Made by a program: the position numbers and the translations under genes. A stretch of DNA of 64,000 bases, taken from positions 578,501 through 642,500 of the forward strand of contig NC_011420.2 in assembly GCF_000016185.1 (NCBI RefSeq). Direction: 5' to 3'. Below, piece by piece: positions 44,948-53,403 of the stretch. Every line of letters starts with the position of its first letter. Position 1 is the first letter of the stretch. The notes under the pieces are model-generated. The model saw only the letters and a program-made list of their open reading frames with translations. It did not search any database and had not been told where the DNA came from. This DNA comes from Rhodospirillum centenum SW (GTDB lineage Bacteria > Pseudomonadota > Alphaproteobacteria > Azospirillales > Azospirillaceae).

Positions 44948-45778
44948 ATGGACTTCCGAGTCACTTTCTGGGGCGTGCGCGGCACGTTCCCCTGCGCCTA
45001 TGCGTCACATCTTGGCTTTGGCGGCAATACGAGCTGTGTCGAAGTGCAGGCCGGTGACAGGACGCTGCTGCTGGATGCCGGGTCGGGCCTGCGCGCCGCG
45101 GGCAAGCATCTGCGGCGTGACGGGATCAAACACGCCACGATGCTGGTGACCCATACGCACTGGGACCACATCACCGGCTTTCCCTTCTTCGAACCGGCCT
45201 ACTGCCCGGATTTCAGCATGGACATCCTGGGCGGCCATCTCCAGGGCGTCGCCTGCATCAGCGAGGCGCTCGCCACCTGCATGGAATCGCCGCTGTTCCC
45301 GGTGCCGCTGGAGACCATGCGGGCCGATCTGCGCTTTAGCTGGATCCAGCCCGGCGACGTGCTGGACATCGACCGGGGGATCACCATCCGCACGGCGTCG
45401 ATGAACCATCCCGGCGGCGCCATCGGCTACCGCATCGAGTGCGCCGGCAGATCCGTCTGCTATGTGACGGACACCGAGCATGTGCCTGGACTGATGGATG
45501 CCAGCATCCTGCGCCTGATCGAAGGCGCGGACATGGTCATCTATGACGCCAGCTACACCGATGAGGAATTCGAGCAGCGGCGCGGCTGGGGCCATTCCAC
45601 CTGGTCGGAGGGCGTGAAGCTCTGCCAGGAAGCGGGAGCCCGCCGGCTCTGCCTGTTCCACCACGATCCCGACCATGACGACGCCGCCATGACGGCGATC
45701 GAGCGGGCGGCCCGGGAGCGGATGCCGACGGCTTTCGCCGCGCGCGAGGGCACGACCCTGGATCTGCGGCGCGACTGA
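44948..45778 (+). CDS. MBL-fold metallo-hydrolase
   Basis: 276-residue metallo-beta-lactamase-fold enzyme of the PhnP/RNase Z-like branch. The start motif FWGVRGTFPC and GGNTSCVEVQAG are typical; the metal-binding HTHWDH is at about residues 90-95, DTEHVPG supplies a further ligand, and LFHHDPDHDD near the end gives the last His. The likely action is hydrolysis of a phosphodiester (cyclic or RNA-like), substrate unknown. It stands alone, with a ggggcggaa stretch before the ATG. Confidence 0.88.
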   Translation: MDFRVTFWGVRGTFPCAYASHLGFGGNTSCVEVQAGDRTLLLDAGSGLRAAGKHLRRDGIKHATMLVTHTHWDHITGFPFFEPAYCPDFSMDILGGHLQGVACISEALATCMESPLFPVPLETMRADLRFSWIQPGDVLDIDRGITIRTASMNHPGGAIGYRIECAGRSVCYVTDTEHVPGLMDASILRLIEGADMVIYDASYTDEEFEQRRGWGHSTWSEGVKLCQEAGARRLCLFHHDPDHDDAAMTAIERAARERMPTAFAAREGTTLDLRRD

Positions 45779-45892
45779 CCGGCCGCTCTGGCGGTATCGG
45801 GAACCCGGCCGGCGGCGGCCGGTTGACCCGGGCGAGCGGGACACGGGCAAGACGCCCGGCTGTTCCGACCCGCAACCGCTCCGGAGCCTGCC

Positions 45893-46438
45893 ATGTCGCG
45901 CACCGCCAGCATCCCGCCTGCCGCTGCTTCCCTTCTCATCCTTCTCCTGACCGCTCCGGCTGCCGCCGGCCAGTCCGCCGCGCCCGCCCCGTCCGGCACC
46001 GCCGTGCCTGCCGCGCAGGAGAAGGCGGCACAGGAACTGGAGCGCCAGCGCGCCGCCGACAGGGTGGAAACGCTGACGGGCTCGGACGCTCCGGTCACGG
46101 CGCCGGATCCGGGCGTCGGTGTCACCGGCGGCGACTGGGCCGCCGAGACCGTTCCGCCCGCACCCGCCGACGGCGCCGCCCCCCAAGGACCCGGCACGGA
46201 TGCCGCGGGTGTGGACACCGCGGGCCGGGCGCAGGACGGACCGCCCCTGCCCGACGTTCCCGAGGCGATCGGGGAGGAGATGACGGACCAGGGCATCGCC
46301 GGCATCGACGCGCCGCAGCCGGGTTCCGCAGGAGCGGGGCAGGGGGATGCCGTCCGTCCTTCCGGAAACCGCCCCTCCGAAGGCCGTCCCTCAGAAGCTC
46401 GTCGGTCCGGGGTGCCCGCGGGCCAGGACGGCGGCTGA
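45893..46438 (+). CDS. Secreted low-complexity hypothetical protein
   Basis: 181-residue protein: signal peptide (about 1-25, AASLLILLLTAPAAAG), then a disordered Ala/Pro/Gly/Asp-rich chain (e.g. AQEKAAQELERQRAADRVE, PVTAPDPGVGVTGGD) with no recognisable fold. The next gene also has a signal peptide and low-complexity part, so the two may be linked, but no functional prediction is possible. Acidic and glycine-rich composition would fit an envelope-associated linker or a desiccation-type protein. Coding status rests on the signal peptide and codon bias. Confidence 0.55.
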   Translation: MSRTASIPPAAASLLILLLTAPAAAGQSAAPAPSGTAVPAAQEKAAQELERQRAADRVETLTGSDAPVTAPDPGVGVTGGDWAAETVPPAPADGAAPQGPGTDAAGVDTAGRAQDGPPLPDVPEAIGEEMTDQGIAGIDAPQPGSAGAGQGDAVRPSGNRPSEGRPSEARRSGVPAGQDGG

Positions 46439-46621
46439 CACCGGCGCCGGACGTACCCCGAAAAGGCGGAACTCCCGGACCGGCCGCCGGTTGGAGGGGG
46501 CGCGGACAGCCCGGGCGCGCCCCCCGGTGGTGGGCCGATCCGGTGACCTGCCCGCACCAAGGCCGGCCCGCCAGATCTGACCCCGTCAGATTCGCCCATG
46601 AAAGCCCCCAGGAGGACCCCC

Positions 46622-47674
46622 ATGCGACATCGGCTGTTGTTCGGCACCGCTCTGGCCGTGGTGATCGGCGCCTCTTCCCTGACCCAGGCACAGCCCGGCG
46701 GCACCGCCCCGGGAACCGACAGGCGCCCCGTCGGTGAGCCCGGGCGCGAGGACACTCTGACCCTGCCCCCGGGCGGCCAGCCGCCGGCCGGGCTGGCGGA
46801 TACCAGCGTCGCTGAGCGCCTGCAGGGCGCGTCGCAACGGCTGGCCCAGGCGCAGCAGCAGCTCGGTCAGGGTGGCCAGAACCAGGAGCAGCTCGGCCAG
46901 GTACGCGCCGCCCTGACCCAGGTCCGCCAGACGCTGGGCGACCTCAGCCGGCATGCGGACACCGGCCGCGCCATGCAGGCCGTGGAGAAGGCGGAGCAGG
47001 CCCTGGCCCAGGGCGGCGGGCAGCAGGCGACGCAGCAGATCGCCCAGGTGCAGAGCGAACTCCAGCTCCTGCAACGCGCCGCCGTCGCGGCGGACCGCCC
47101 TTCCGGCCAGGACGGGACCCGGAAGGATCAGACTGCCGACGTGCAGTCTTCCGGGGCGCAGCAGATGTCGGGGCCGCAGTCGGGCAGTGCCCAGGCAGGC
47201 AGCGCCCAGTCGAGCAACGCCCAGTCGAGCAACGCCCAGGCACCCGGCTCTGCCCAGGGCCAGCCGGCGGGCCAGTCGCAGCAGTCCGCCGCCCAGGGCC
47301 AGTCGGCCGGGCAGCCGCCGTCCGGTCCGTCCGGTGGCAGCGCCGGCCCGGCGCAGCCGCAGCAGACCCTGGCCCAGGCCGAGGCGCTGCTGGGCAAGCG
47401 GGTCCAGGTCTCCGACGGCAGCGAGATCGGCTATGTCGAGGATCTGGTGATCGACCGCAGTTCCGGCCGCGTCCGCGGGGTCGTCCTGACCCGCGGCACG
47501 GAAGGCATGGGCGGGGCGAACATCCTGGTTCCGTGGGAACAGGCCAGCATCGACCCGCAGGCCGGTGTCCTGAAGCTGGGCATGAGCGAGCAGGAGGTGA
47601 TGGCGCTGCCGACCTTCACCTACGAGCAGATGGAGGAGTCCATGGTCGGCCTGTTCGGCCAGCAGCAGGACTGA
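46622..47674 (+). CDS. Exported PRC-barrel domain protein
   Basis: 350-residue protein with a signal peptide (about 1-23, LFGTALAVVIGASSLTQA), a Gln-rich helical part (RLAQAQQQLGQGGQNQEQLG, ending VEKAEQALAQGGGQQATQQI), a Ser/Gln/Asn/Ala repeat linker encoded by the 15-bp repeats at 47204-47239, and a C-terminal PRC-barrel (about 262-345; LGKRVQVSDGSEIGYVEDLVIDRSSG, split at the middle). A strong aggagg lies 5 bp before this ATG; a frame extension to 46598 is less likely. Periplasmic PRC-barrel proteins are common in alphaproteobacteria, with unknown roles. Convergent with the CobW gene. Confidence 0.8.
   Translation: MRHRLLFGTALAVVIGASSLTQAQPGGTAPGTDRRPVGEPGREDTLTLPPGGQPPAGLADTSVAERLQGASQRLAQAQQQLGQGGQNQEQLGQVRAALTQVRQTLGDLSRHADTGRAMQAVEKAEQALAQGGGQQATQQIAQVQSELQLLQRAAVAADRPSGQDGTRKDQTADVQSSGAQQMSGPQSGSAQAGSAQSSNAQSSNAQAPGSAQGQPAGQSQQSAAQGQSAGQPPSGPSGGSAGPAQPQQTLAQAEALLGKRVQVSDGSEIGYVEDLVIDRSSGRVRGVVLTRGTEGMGGANILVPWEQASIDPQAGVLKLGMSEQEVMALPTFTYEQMEESMVGLFGQQQD
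47204..47239 (+). repeat. 15-bp tandem repeat in PRC-barrel gene
   Basis: GCCCAGTCGAGCAAC at 47204-47218 and 47219-47233, plus a partial third copy GCCCAG to 47239. It encodes A-Q-S-S-N units in the flexible linker. Confidence 0.85.
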
Positions 47675-47715
47675 CCACGGCAGGCAGGGACCGACGGACA
47701 CGCGGTCCGGTAGAC

Positions 47716-47744
47716 GGGGCGGTGCTGCGCGGCACCGCCCCTTT
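47716..47744 (+). terminator. Terminator-like hairpin between PRC-barrel and CobW genes
   Basis: 10-bp perfect stem GGGGCGGTGC / GCACCGCCCC (47716-47725, 47732-47741), 6-nt loop, then TTTCC. It lies 42 bp past the PRC-barrel stop. Confidence 0.65.
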
Positions 47745-47776
47745 CCGTGTCGGCAGGCCGGGCCGCGGCCGGCGGG

Positions 47777-48955
47777 TCAGGTGTGGGCTGAACCCTGTCC
47801 GGTGCAGGCCCGGAACAGCGTCTCCACCACTTCCCGCGACAGATCCTTGACGATGAAGACGATGCGGGTGCGGTGGTCGTCGCTCGGCCAGGCGTCGAGT
47901 TGCACCGGCGGGTGGAACAGGTGCTGCACACCATGGACGACGATGGGGCGGTCGGACTCCTCCACGTTCAGCAGGCCCTTCACGCGCAGGATGTTCTCCC
48001 CCTGCAACTGCGCCAGAGTCTCGAAGAAGCTGACCAGCGCCTCCCAGGACAGGCGGTCCTCGGCCGTCAGGCAGAAGGACCGGATCGCGTCGCCATGCCG
48101 GTTGGGGTCGTGCGCATGGTCGTGCCCATGATCGTGGTCATGGTCGCAGTGGCCGTGCGCGTGGTCGCAGTGGCTGTGGTCGTGGCCGTCATCATGGTCA
48201 TGGCCGTGGTCATGGCCGTGATGGTGATGGTCGTGCCCATGATCGTGCCCGTGGGGCTCGTAGGCCTCGGCCTTCAGCCAGCGCTGCACGTCCAGCGACT
48301 TGGTGGCGGGATTGTAGAGCCCGGCATCGAACAGCAGCACCGGCAGCGCGCCGCCGGTCTGCGCGTCCACCACGGCGGCGGCCGGGTTGATCGCCTTCAG
48401 CCGGGCCTTCAGCCGGGCCACCTTCTCCGGGGCGGCGAGATCGGTCTTGGTCAGAACCAGCCGGTCGGCGACGGCGGCCTGCTTCAGGCTCTCCTCGTGC
48501 GCGTCGAGCTGGCCCATGCCGTGGACGGCGTCCACCGTCGTCACCACCCCGTCCAGCCGGAAGCGCGAGGCGATCAGCGGGTCCGTCATCAGCGTGTGCA
48601 GGATGGGGGCGGGATCGGCCAGCCCCGTCGTCTCGATCACCACGCGGTCGAACCCGGTGATCTCGCCCCGCAACTGCCGCATGTAGAGGTCGCGCAGCGT
48701 GTCGGCCAGATCGCTGCGGATGGTGCAGCAGATGCAGCCCGAATCCATCAGCACCGTGTTCTCGTCGGCCTTGGCGACCAGCAGATGGTCGAGGCCGACC
48801 TCGCCGAACTCGTTGATGATGACGGCGGTACGGGCCATGGCGGGGTCGCGGATCAGCCGCGACAGGAGCGTGGTCTTGCCGCTACCCAGGAAGCCGGTCA
48901 GGACGGAGACGGGCAGGCGCGGCGGCGGGGAGGGGGGCTGCTGCTGGTCGGTCAC
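47777..48955 (-). CDS. CobW/COG0523 family GTP-binding zinc metallochaperone, His-rich
   Basis: 392-residue G3E GTPase. Walker A GFLGSGKTTLL at about 20-30, the COG0523 metal motif CICC (SGCICCTIRSDLADTL), VVIETTGLADPAPI, and the NKxD equivalent LVLTKTDL. A His/Asp-rich stretch (about residues 225-300, dozens of His in HGHDH-type repeats) precedes the C-terminal domain (FFETLAQLQGENILRVKGLLN). GTG start overlaps nothing; 59 bp after the zur stop. Zinc-limitation-induced COG0523 proteins of this kind pass zinc to client enzymes (ZNG1/ZigA-like), and co-occurrence with zur supports that role rather than cobalamin synthesis. Confidence 0.92.
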   Translation of the reverse strand: MTDQQQPPSPPPRLPVSVLTGFLGSGKTTLLSRLIRDPAMARTAVIINEFGEVGLDHLLVAKADENTVLMDSGCICCTIRSDLADTLRDLYMRQLRGEITGFDRVVIETTGLADPAPILHTLMTDPLIASRFRLDGVVTTVDAVHGMGQLDAHEESLKQAAVADRLVLTKTDLAAPEKVARLKARLKAINPAAAVVDAQTGGALPVLLFDAGLYNPATKSLDVQRWLKAEAYEPHGHDHGHDHHHHGHDHGHDHDDGHDHSHCDHAHGHCDHDHDHGHDHAHDPNRHGDAIRSFCLTAEDRLSWEALVSFFETLAQLQGENILRVKGLLNVEESDRPIVVHGVQHLFHPPVQLDAWPSDDHRTRIVFIVKDLSREVVETLFRACTGQGSAHT

Positions 48956-49014
48956 GGTGGTGCAATCCCGGAGCTTGCGGTGTCGCGTGCGACGGTAACA
49001 GGAACGGGTGGCGG

Positions 49015-49566
49015 TCAGGCCCCCTGGCAGGCGGGGCAGAGGCCGATCACCTCCACGGTCTGGCGGACCGCGGTGAAGCCGCGCGCCCTGGCCCCTTCGG
49101 CCACGGCGCGGGCGATCTCGGGGTCGTTCAGCTCCGCGGCGTTGCCGCAGCACTGGCAGACCAGGAACTGGCCGGCATGGGTCTGGCCGGGCTCGGTGCA
49201 GCCGATATAGGCGTTCAGGCTCTCGATCCGGTGAACGAGGCCCTGCTCCACCAGGAAATCCAGCGCCCGGTACACCGTCAGCGGGGCCACCGCGCGCCCG
49301 TCCTGCCGGGCCAGATCGTCCAGCACGGCATAGGCGCCGCGCGGCCGGTGGCTGGACCAGACCAGACGGAGCACCCGCTCGCGCAACTGGGTCAGCCGCG
49401 CGCCGCGCCCCGCGCACAGGGTCCGGGCCCGCTCCATCGCCTCTTCGATGCAGACGCCATGGTCGTGCGCCGAATGGCTGCGCAACGGCGCACAGGGCGC
49501 CGGGGCGGGAGGCGAGCCGGAGGCGGCTGCGGAGGGGAGCCTCTGTCGGGGGCCGGCGTGGGTCAT
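49015..49566 (-). CDS. zur: Zinc uptake regulator, Fur family
   Basis: 183-residue Fur-family repressor. The winged-helix domain runs from ARLTQLRERVLRLVWSSHRP through APLTVYRALDFLVEQGLVHR; the dimerisation domain carries HRIESLNAYIGCTEPGQTHAG, the VCQCCG pair and CPAC at the C-terminus, giving the structural zinc Cys4 site expected in Zur. The His-rich sensory region of Fur (HHHH) is not present. The N-terminal 35 residues are a Pro/Ala extension. The CobW-family gene follows, so Zur probably derepresses it when zinc is low. Confidence 0.92.
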   Translation of the reverse strand: MTHAGPRQRLPSAAASGSPPAPAPCAPLRSHSAHDHGVCIEEAMERARTLCAGRGARLTQLRERVLRLVWSSHRPRGAYAVLDDLARQDGRAVAPLTVYRALDFLVEQGLVHRIESLNAYIGCTEPGQTHAGQFLVCQCCGNAAELNDPEIARAVAEGARARGFTAVRQTVEVIGLCPACQGA

Positions 49567-49593
49567 GATGGACGCGGTTGGTCGATCCGATGC

Positions 49594-49608
49594 TGTTACC
49601 TTATTACA
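49594..49608. promoter_or_regulatory. Candidate Zur box
   Basis: TGTTACCTTATTACA, an imperfect palindrome (TGTnA…TnACA), embedded in a wider AT-rich stretch unusual for this window and 28 bp upstream of zur. From memory it resembles the alphaproteobacterial Zur consensus with TGTTAT-ATAACA arms. The same region could serve the divergent DUF6134 gene at 49709. Confidence 0.5.
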
Positions 49609-49708
49609 TTCCGAGGCGTCTGTCGCGCCCGACCAGGGGGAGCGGCATTGCGGAACAAGGGATGAGCCCTACCTCTCTGCGCGGGTGCGGAAGAGACGGA
49701 GGCGGCGC

Positions 49709-50521
49709 ATGCGGGCGCGGTTCGGGGCAGGGTTTCCGGCGGGGCTGCTGCTGGCCGTCGCCCTGATGGCGGCGACGGTGGCGGCGGGGATGACGGCCGC
49801 AGCGGCGACGGTGCCGGCGGCGGGTCGGCTGGCCTTCAGCGTCTTCCGCAACGGCGACAGCACGATGGGCTGGCACCGGCTGGACTTCCACCGCGACGGC
49901 GACCGGCTGGTGGTGGAGAAGGAAATCCGCTTCGAGGTGAAGGTCGCCTTCTTCACCGCCTACCGCTATGTCCACACCAACCGCGAGGTCTGGCAGGGCG
50001 ACCGCCTTGTCGCGCTGGAGACGAGCACGGACGATGACGGCAGGCGGCACTGGGTGCGCGGCCGGGCCACGCCCGAGGGCTTCGCCGTGGAAAGCTCCCG
50101 CGGGGCGCTGCTGGCGCCGGCCGACGTGGTGCCGACCAGCTACTGGAACATCCGCACCGTCGGCACGACGCGCCTGCTGGACACGCAGCGCGGCGTGCTG
50201 ATGGATGTCCGTGTGGAACCGCTGGGGGCAGAGCCCGTAGCGGCGGCCGGCAGCGTGGTGGAGGCGCGGCACTTCCGCCTGCACTTCCTCAGCAACCGGC
50301 CGGGTGCGACGGATTTCGTGGACATCTGGTACGACGATGCCGATGCCTGGGTGAAGCTGGCCTTCCGGGCCAAGGGGCAGGACATCGTCTACCGGCTGGA
50401 TGCGCCCGGCGCCCTTCCGCAGCAGCCCCCGGCACAGCCGGCGGTCACCCGGGCTGCCGACACTCCCCAGGCAGACACTCCCCGGCCCGGCAAATTCCAG
50501 GCCGCCGCTCCGTCCCTCTGA
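49709..50521 (+). CDS. DUF6134-like secreted protein
   Basis: 270-residue protein with a signal peptide or N-terminal membrane helix (about 8-33, AGLLLAVALMAATVAAGMTAAA). The mature part is beta-rich: RLAFSVFRNGDSTMGWHRLD, VEKEIRFEVKVAFFTAYRY, TSYWNIRTVG and DFVDIWYDDADAWVKLAF, the pattern of the DUF6134 (DUF3108-like) lipocalin-like family. Function unknown. Its stop codon overlaps the photolyase start region by 1 bp spacing (TGA 50519-50521, ATG 50523), so it is the first gene of the photolyase operon; the C-terminal 30 residues are Pro/Ala-rich. Confidence 0.75.
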   Translation: MRARFGAGFPAGLLLAVALMAATVAAGMTAAAATVPAAGRLAFSVFRNGDSTMGWHRLDFHRDGDRLVVEKEIRFEVKVAFFTAYRYVHTNREVWQGDRLVALETSTDDDGRRHWVRGRATPEGFAVESSRGALLAPADVVPTSYWNIRTVGTTRLLDTQRGVLMDVRVEPLGAEPVAAAGSVVEARHFRLHFLSNRPGATDFVDIWYDDADAWVKLAFRAKGQDIVYRLDAPGALPQQPPAQPAVTRAADTPQADTPRPGKFQAAAPSL

Positions 50522-50522
50522 C

Positions 50523-52142
50523 ATGCCCGGCACCCTCCGCTTCGTCCTCGGTGACCAGCTCAGCCGGGGCATCTCTTCCCTGCGCGGGCTGGATCCCGCT
50601 GCCGACACCGTGCTGCTGGCCGAGGTGGCGGCGGAGACGGAGTACGTCCCCCACCATCCGAAGAAGATCGCCCTGATCCTGGCGGCGATGCGCCACTTCT
50701 CCGCGGCGCTGCGGGCCGACGGCGTGCGGGTGGACCATGTCCGGCTGGACGATCCGGGGAACAGCGGCAGCTTCCGCGGCGAGCTGCTGCGCGCGGTGGA
50801 GCGGCACCGGCCCGACCGCGTGGTCGTGACCTTCCCCGGCGAGTGGCGCGTCTGGACGGACATGAAGGGCTGGGAGGCCGCAGCGGGCGTGCCGGTGGAG
50901 ATCCGCGACGACGACCGCTTCTTCTGCCCGCCGCGCCGTTTCCGTGCCTGGGCGGCGGGCCGTCGGCAGCTCCGCATGGAGTTCTTCTACCGCGAGATGC
51001 GGCGGGAGACGGGCCTGTTGCTGACACCCGACGGGGAACCGGAGGGTGGGGCCTGGAACTACGACACCGACAACCGCAAGCCGCTGCCGCGGGGGCTGGA
51101 GCCGCCGCCCCGCTTCGACGTCCGGCCCGACGCCCTGACGGCAGAGGTGTTGGCCCTGGTGCGGGCGCGCTTCGCGGAGAGGTTCGGGGAGCTGGAGCCG
51201 TTCCGCTTCGCCGTCACGGCCGCCGGGGCGGAGGCCGCCTTCGAGCATTTCGTGCGCCACGCCCTGAGGCACTTCGGCGACTACCAGGACGCCATGGCGG
51301 CGGGGCAGGACACGCTGTTCCATGCCGTCATCTCCCCCTACCTGAACATCGGCCTGCTGGACCCCCGCGCCGTCTGCCGCCGGGTGGAGGCGGAATACCG
51401 CGCCGGCCGGGTACCGCTGAACGCAGCGGAGGGGTTCATCCGCCAGATCCTGGGCTGGCGCGAATATGTCCGCGGGCTCTACTGGCTGCGCATGCCGGAC
51501 TATGCGGAGACGAACGCGCTGGGGGCCGTGCGCGACCTGCCCCCCTTCTTCTGGACGGGGGAGACGCCGATGACCTGCCTGCGCGAGGTCATCGGCCAGA
51601 CCCGGCGGGAGGCCTATGCCCACCACATCCAGCGCCTGATGGTGACCGGCAACTTCGCGCTGCTGGCGGGACTGGCGCCGCGACAGGTGGAGGAGTGGTA
51701 TCTGGCCGTCTACGCCGATGCCTTCGACTGGGTGGAACTGCCCAATGTCCACGGGATGGTGCTGCACGCGGACGGGGGCGTCATGGCGTCCAAGCCCTAT
51801 GCCGCCAGCGGGAAATACATCGACCGCATGTCGGACTACTGCGGGCGCTGCCGTTTCGATGTGCGCCGGACCACGGGGGCCGATGCCTGCCCGTTAAATT
51901 TCCTTTACTGGACCTTTCTGATGGACCAGCGGGAACGGTTGCAGGGCAACCCCCGCATGGCCATGATCTACCGGACGCTGGACCGCATGGCCCCGGCCAC
52001 GCGGGACGCGGTGCGGGCCGATGCCGCCCGCTTCCTGGCCGGGCTCGGGTCCGCATCCGGCCCGCCATCCGATCCGCCATCCGATCCGCCGTCCGCCGCG
52101 GCGTCTCCCGTGCAGCCCTCCCTTCTGGAGAAAGACGCATGA
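50523..52142 (+). CDS. Cryptochrome/photolyase, iron-sulfur FeS-BCP type (PhrB-like)
   Basis: 539-residue bacterial cryptochrome/photolyase with a [4Fe-4S] cluster, the class that repairs (6-4) photoproducts (PhrB) or acts as a regulator (CryB). N-terminal LRFVLGDQLSRGISSL is the antenna-domain start; the FAD domain carries WNYDTDNRKPLP, GGVMASKPYAASGKYIDRM and the cluster cysteines: MTCLREV, YCGRC and DACPLN, all four present. The C-terminal ~45 residues are low-complexity. It overlaps the SDR gene by 4 bp, and follows the DUF6134-like gene at once, so co-expression is likely, perhaps light- or singlet-oxygen-induced. Confidence 0.9.
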   Translation: MPGTLRFVLGDQLSRGISSLRGLDPAADTVLLAEVAAETEYVPHHPKKIALILAAMRHFSAALRADGVRVDHVRLDDPGNSGSFRGELLRAVERHRPDRVVVTFPGEWRVWTDMKGWEAAAGVPVEIRDDDRFFCPPRRFRAWAAGRRQLRMEFFYREMRRETGLLLTPDGEPEGGAWNYDTDNRKPLPRGLEPPPRFDVRPDALTAEVLALVRARFAERFGELEPFRFAVTAAGAEAAFEHFVRHALRHFGDYQDAMAAGQDTLFHAVISPYLNIGLLDPRAVCRRVEAEYRAGRVPLNAAEGFIRQILGWREYVRGLYWLRMPDYAETNALGAVRDLPPFFWTGETPMTCLREVIGQTRREAYAHHIQRLMVTGNFALLAGLAPRQVEEWYLAVYADAFDWVELPNVHGMVLHADGGVMASKPYAASGKYIDRMSDYCGRCRFDVRRTTGADACPLNFLYWTFLMDQRERLQGNPRMAMIYRTLDRMAPATRDAVRADAARFLAGLGSASGPPSDPPSDPPSAAASPVQPSLLEKDA

Positions 52143-52924
52143 ACAGCCCCTACACCCCCCGGCCGGGCGACGGGGTCGCCTGGGTCACCGGCGCGTCCAG
52201 CGGCATCGGCGAGCATGTCGCGCTGCGGCTGGCCCGGGAGGGCTGGACCGTCGTCATCAGTGCCCGGCGGGCCGCGGTGCTGACGGCCATCGCGGACCGG
52301 GCGCCGAAACCCGGCCGCATCGTGCCGCTGGCCCTGGACGTGACCGACCGCGACGCGGTCGGCCGCGCCGTGGCGGAGATCCGGGCACAGCACGGGGAGA
52401 TCGCGCTGGCCGTGCTGAACGCCGGGACCTATCAGCCCGATTCCGCCGCCAGCCTGGACGCGGCGGCGTTCCGCGCCACGCACGAGCTGAACGTGATGGG
52501 CACCGTCCACTGCCTGGAGGCGGTGCTGCCGGCGATGATCGCGCGCCGCCGCGGGCATCTGGTCGTCGTCTCCAGCGTGGCCGGCTACCGCGGCCTGCCG
52601 CGGTCGCTGGCCTATGGCTCCAGCAAGGCGGCGTTGATCAACCTGACCGAGTCGCTGAAGATGGATGTCGAGCGGTTCGGCCTTAAGACCCAGCTCGTCA
52701 ATCCCGGCTTCATCAGGACTCCCTTGACGGACAGGAACGACTTCCCCATGCCCTTCCTGATGCCGGTCGAGGACGCGGCGGAACGGATGGTGACGGAGAT
52801 GAAGGGCGACAGGTTCGAGATCACCTTCCCGCGCCGCTTCACCTTCCTGCTGCAACGGCTGCGCTGCCTGCCGTATCCGGCCTATTTCGCGCTCGCCCGG
52901 CGGGCGATGCCGAAGGGGGGCTGA
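52139..52924 (+). CDS. SDR family oxidoreductase (photolyase operon)
   Basis: 261-residue classical SDR; TGASSGIG at 17-24, LNAGTY, SSVAGYRGLPRSLAYGSSKAAL (Ser/Tyr/Lys). The second strand ends SARR, favouring NADP. Its C-terminus (FPRRFTFLLQRLRCLPYPAY) is hydrophobic, suggesting membrane association. Start codon overlaps the photolyase stop (ATGA); the SnoaL-like gene starts 4 bp after the stop. In Rhodobacter relatives, SDR genes of this kind occur in the sigma-E/ChrR singlet-oxygen cluster with a photolyase; that link is recall and inference. Confidence 0.9.
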   Translation: MNSPYTPRPGDGVAWVTGASSGIGEHVALRLAREGWTVVISARRAAVLTAIADRAPKPGRIVPLALDVTDRDAVGRAVAEIRAQHGEIALAVLNAGTYQPDSAASLDAAAFRATHELNVMGTVHCLEAVLPAMIARRRGHLVVVSSVAGYRGLPRSLAYGSSKAALINLTESLKMDVERFGLKTQLVNPGFIRTPLTDRNDFPMPFLMPVEDAAERMVTEMKGDRFEITFPRRFTFLLQRLRCLPYPAYFALARRAMPKGG

Positions 52925-52928
52925 GCGC

Positions 52929-53366
52929 ATGGCCGAGCCTGTGCCGGTGGAAGCGGCGCTCGACGCCTATGTCCGCTACTTCGAGGCGCTGACCCCCGAC
53001 ACGCTGGACCGGCTGGACCGGCTGGCCGTGCCGGACATCCACTTCAAGGACCCGTTCAACGAGTTCCGCAGCCGCGACCGGCTGAAGCTGGTGTTCGGCC
53101 GCATGTTCCAGCGGGTGGACAGCCCGCGCTTCATCGTGCGCGACCATGCCATCAGCGGGCAGACGGCGTACCTGCGCTGGACCCTTACCTTCCGCAGCCG
53201 CGGCCCGCGGCCCTGGAGCATCGAGGGCATGTCGGAGGTGCGCTTCGACCATGCCGGCCGCGCCGTCAGCCACGTCGATCACTGGGATGCAGCGGAACAG
53301 CTCTACGAGCGCCTGCCGGTGCTGGGCACCGTGCTGCGGTTGATCAAGGCGCGGCTGGCGGATTGA
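52929..53366 (+). CDS. SnoaL-like / NTF2-fold protein
   Basis: 145-residue nuclear transport factor 2-like protein (AALDAYVRYFEALTPDTLDR, HFKDPFNEFRSRDRLKLVF). The fold has helices followed by a curved beta sheet, with DHWDAAEQLY near the C-terminus, as in SnoaL-like proteins. These bind small hydrophobic ligands or act as ketosteroid-isomerase-like enzymes; catalytic residues for either cannot be assigned. Last gene of the DUF6134-photolyase-SDR-SnoaL run. A rather strong start context (TGAGCGCATGG) follows the SDR stop. Confidence 0.85.
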   Translation: MAEPVPVEAALDAYVRYFEALTPDTLDRLDRLAVPDIHFKDPFNEFRSRDRLKLVFGRMFQRVDSPRFIVRDHAISGQTAYLRWTLTFRSRGPRPWSIEGMSEVRFDHAGRAVSHVDHWDAAEQLYERLPVLGTVLRLIKARLAD

Positions 53367-53403
53367 GGTTGCGCCCGCTGCCGCGCCGTCCTACATCGCC
53401 GCC

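Noticed and set aside
47777-48955. Cobalamin biosynthesis CobW
   Set aside because: No cob genes nearby; the Zur neighbour and His-rich tract fit a zinc metallochaperone.
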